Below are positions 61,499-64,000 of a DNA stretch of 64,000 nt, in pieces (the stretch's first letter is position 1; each line of letters begins with the position of its first letter). The translations under genes and the position numbers were made by a program. The notes beneath the pieces were generated by a model. It was given only the letters and a program-made list of their open reading frames with translations. It was not told the DNA's origin and searched no databases. This DNA comes from Albifimbria verrucaria (lineage: Eukaryota > Ascomycota > Sordariomycetes > Hypocreales > Stachybotryaceae). The stretch spans positions 3,844,001 through 3,908,000 of the forward strand of contig JAHREC010000018.1 of the NCBI GenBank assembly GCA_020081605.1. Reading direction: 5' to 3'.

Positions 61499-62606
61499 TC
61501 AGTATTCTAACCCCCTACCAACGCTCCTCGTACTGAACACCTCAACTGTGCCTAACCCAGCCGCTAGCCCAATAACCCACTCCCACTCCAGTCCCCAGAA
61601 CTCCTTCCATCGTGTCCCATATAGACCTCCGCCTTCGAACCGCTCTCTCAACCAGTCCTCCGGGGCCTCTCCCACCTTGTTCGCCGAAGGGCCTCACGTA
61701 GCCAGTTCAAGGCGCCTTCGGCAAGCTTAAGATATGGTCCATGGCCGGGAATCGCAATGCGGAGACCTGGCATACTACTACTCGAGGATGGTGGCGTCAA
61801 CGAGGACGATGAACGTGTTAATGTCGGCGCTCCGCCTCCACCACCAGCCATGTGGATAACGTTTTGTCCGCCCACGGCAAAGACCGTACCGGATGCAAAC
61901 TGCGACACGTGCTGGAGTGACATGAGTGTAGCCCGATCTTCGGGCCGAAGACGTAGTGTATCACCGGCAGCCGCGCCGAGGCTGCTATAGGTGAGGAAGC
62001 CGGCCCTGACAAGATCGTCTTCCTCGGACGGCTCCAGGATGCCTTTGGGCACTGATGACGAGGTCGGGTTCTCCTTGACGAATTTGATAAACTTGTCTTG
62101 TGTGTCTGTCGTGAGCTGCGCCTTGCGAACCATATCTTCTAGATCAGAGGTCTCGATGAGCGCCTCACCCATCCCGGCTCCTCTGTCGACCCTCGTTTTC
62201 CTTAGCAGACCCTTGGAGGACAGCTCCACGACTTCTCTTTCAACTGCTGTTGGTCTGTGTAGAATTGCATTCAAGTGACTCGGTAATACTATAGGTGGTA
62301 CTTTGATCCGGTAGTTCAGCAATTCCGATGTCCGGGTCGAGTTCAGTCCTGTGGGCGGTACGGGAGTAAACATCCTCTGCCTGATATATCTCATGGCCTG
62401 TACCACATCTCGCGTGGTCAAATCAGTTGCTAGCTGCTCCAGGCCCATGTCCTCGAGCTTTTCCATAAACTGGTCATCATCGTCCTTTTGCCGTCTTTCG
62501 CTTTTCGAGGTGATGGTGCAGATGGCTGTCGTTTAGATGCGGCTGGCCGACTAGGTTTCTTGACCCTGCTGGATTTCCCCAGGATGGCCCGGAGACTTTG
62601 AGGCAT
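61499..62606 (-). CDS. STK19-like winged-helix protein (two frameshifts)
   Basis: Homolog of the STK19 family, originally annotated as a serine/threonine kinase but now regarded as a winged-helix DNA-binding factor of transcription-coupled repair in animals. The ATG at 62606 starts MPQSLRAILGKSSRVKKPSR, a basic tail. The domain follows: ATDLTTRDVVQAMRYIRQRM, then NYRIKVPPIVLPSHLNAILH, FIKFVKENPTSSSVPKGIL, DDLVRAGFLTYSS and GPYLKLAEGALNWL. Two one-base losses are inferred. At the TTTT at 62486-62489 one A in the coding sense joins KAKDGK to DDDDQFMEKLEDMGLEQ. At the CCC at 61671-61673 one G in the coding sense restores APEDWLRERFEGGGLYGTRW, running to the stop at 61499. Corrected length is 369 residues. 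No kinase motifs are present. Confidence 0.85.
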
Positions 62607-63168
62607 TGTATAAGATTCCGTTGTTAACCTATAGGGATGTGATGTTGGGGTTGATAGGTTTGTCGTTGAAGTTGGTTTAGGTTGTCATCCACGCCTTGTG
62701 AGTGGCAAACAAGTCCACTCTTGTGTTATGACTCGTAAGATATTTAGGCCAGGCAGCCATTTCGGGTTTTCTATACCACTCCGCCTCGAACCAGACAACC
62801 ATATACTCAACGCATGAAAAATAAAATAAGATAGAAACATAACAATAGCTTCTTATTGCAAGGAGTCAAATATACCCAGACAATGAAGGGTTGGGGTTTG
62901 CCACCTGTTGCTACCCTAGAGCTGGCAAGTGAAGTTGAGTAACAGGCACTGGTGGGCTTGGATACCAAATGAACAATTTACAGCGTTCATACACGGAATA
63001 TATTCAGCATGGTTTGACAGAAATTCTATATTGTCATGGACATTTGGGTATTTCATGCTGGACGTAACTCAGTCGCCATCGCATAATGAAGCGAGCAGGG
63101 CCAAGACTGCTGAGCTGCTCGCTAGATGCCTACAAGTGCCTATACACAAAACATGTTTCATTCTGCGC
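62607..63168. other. Intergenic, STK19 promoter side
   Basis: A 562-bp gap between two minus-strand genes. No coding sequence recognised. Confidence 0.5.
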
Positions 63169-64000
63169 TCATCCTGCCAACGTCAGGATGTATGATGTGA
63201 TCGCCGTCATTCGCTCCGTCGTCAACTTCAAGGAGATCCTCAATAGTTCTCTTGCAATCTCAGGTTCATTTGCCTGGAGCTTTCCCCACCCTTCCTTGTC
63301 CATCAACCAAACCACACACTCCTGTTCCACCTGAGCCGTCGCAGTACGATTCGTTTCCGAAAAGAATGGCAGTTCACCACAGGTTGTACCGGCTACGATG
63401 CTCTCAAATAGGGATCCCTGAGGTAAGTCATATTCCGCGCGAATGATACCGCGCTCCACCAGGTAGAAGCCGGTTGCCTGCTCACCACGGCGGAAGATGA
63501 CGGTGCCTGCCGGGTACTCCTGGCGCTTGAAGTACTTGGTAGCAGGGAACCAAAAGTCCTCGTTTTTGTCGCTAAGTCCCTGGAATATCTGGAGCATGAG
63601 GCGAAGGGGCTCTTTGAAGCTTTGCCATCTCGAAGGTCGCTGCACCTCAATATCTGATAAAGCTACTCGTGCTGCTTCGGCCAGTCGACTTCGGCGAGGT
63701 GAATGTGCCATCGGTTCCAAAGTGGATGTAGTCGAAGACTTGGTTCCTGGCACGTCCAGGTTTTCGGTCGCGAGCCGCTTTGCTGTGTTCAGTTCTTCCT
63801 GACTCGCATACAACGTCCTTAGAAGTTCGTTTTCGCAGCTTTCCAGAGCCGAGTTCAGGTTTGGAAGCATCACGACCTCGATCTCGCCGCTTCCAAGGCC
63901 CACTGCTCGCAAATTCCTTCCAAGCTGAGACTCTGGGTCGACACCGCTCAGAACAAGAACGACGCCCTTGTTATTGAGCAACCGACTAATCGTGTTGAAA
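63169..64000 (-). CDS. C-terminus of a SulP/STAS transporter with cyclic-nucleotide-binding-like domain (partial, 5' end outside window)
   Basis: Partial gene running off the right edge. The visible ~276 residues start inside a STAS domain (FNTISRLLNNKGVVLVLSGV, ending near MLPNLNSALESCENELL). A linker with RLATENLDVPGTKSS follows, then a cNMP-binding-like fold: WFPATKYFKRQEYPAGTVIF, RRGEQATGFYLVERGIIRAE, then the phosphate-binding-cassette position GTTCGELPFFSETNRTATA, and VWLMDKEGWGKLQ. STAS plus a C-terminal cNMP-type domain is the layout of the yeast Ygr125w/Vsb1 group of vacuolar SulP-like transporters. The expected membrane domain lies beyond the window. The cassette keeps GE and R...TA, but nucleotide binding cannot be judged from sequence. 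The stop at 63169 follows TSYILTLAG. Confidence 0.85.
   Translation of the reverse strand, partial: FNTISRLLNNKGVVLVLSGVDPESQLGRNLRAVGLGSGEIEVVMLPNLNSALESCENELLRTLYASQEELNTAKRLATENLDVPGTKSSTTSTLEPMAHSPRRSRLAEAARVALSDIEVQRPSRWQSFKEPLRLMLQIFQGLSDKNEDFWFPATKYFKRQEYPAGTVIFRRGEQATGFYLVERGIIRAEYDLPQGSLFESIVAGTTCGELPFFSETNRTATAQVEQECVVWLMDKEGWGKLQANEPEIARELLRISLKLTTERMTAITSYILTLAG

Overview
The window is nuclear DNA of a filamentous ascomycete, most likely a Sordariomycete. The evidence is short introns (46-80 nt) with GT...CTRAC...AG signals, long intergenic gaps, and recognisable fungal genes: CYP51, a verprolin, a KIP2-type kinesin, the 12 kDa complex I subunit, mitochondrial mL54, TAF7, a Gar2/Nsr1 nucleolin and a PNP-type NLR. 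I saw no CRISPR array, rRNA, convincing tRNA or intact transposon.

Layout. 0-2.4 kb: a small secreted, GPI-type protein gene with an in-frame stop, and an F-box gene on the minus strand. 2.4-6.9 kb: gene desert with one protein-like relic. 6.9-8.6 kb: coiled-coil protein (-). 10.3-11.3 kb: SDR oxidoreductase (+). 13.4-13.9 kb: DUF1993 protein (+). 13.9-17.6 kb: desert. 17.6-20.6 kb: long low-complexity protein (+). 21.3-23.0 kb: MFS transporter (-). 23.5-24.7 kb: mitochondrial membrane protein (-). 25.4-26.8 kb: verprolin (+). 27.2-28.7 kb: mL54 and the complex I 12 kDa subunit (both -). 29.2-30.7 kb: nucleolin (+). 33.5-34.8 kb: single-span membrane protein (+). 35.3-40.1 kb: a five-exon NLR (-) with a phosphorylase domain, NB-ARC, short TPR array and C-terminal membrane segments. 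41.7-43.4 kb: CYP51 (+). 43.9-44.9 kb: DUF3074 protein (+). 45.4-46.4 kb: coiled-coil protein (+). 46.8-48.3 kb: TAF7 (-). 49.0-51.0 kb: FUT8-like glycosyltransferase (-). 53.7-56.6 kb: kinesin (-). 61.5-62.6 kb: STK19-like protein (-). 63.2 kb to the right edge: C-terminus of a STAS/cyclic-nucleotide-domain transporter (-).

Most genes are ordinary housekeeping genes and do not form a pathway cluster. The NLR and CYP51 are divergent neighbours, as are the complex I subunit and nucleolin, and the mitochondrial protein and verprolin.

One observation affects the reading of the whole window. Many otherwise perfectly conserved genes are broken by single missing bases, nearly always in C or G runs of two to five and sometimes in A/T runs. 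CYP51 alone has six such breaks plus a G-run error near its start, and correcting them gives exactly 526 residues. I noticed no C or G run longer than five in the window, although a T12 run exists. This looks like homopolymer under-calling in the assembly. The broken genes are therefore annotated as probably intact, with break positions given. The stop codon in the secreted-protein gene is a substitution and is not explained this way.
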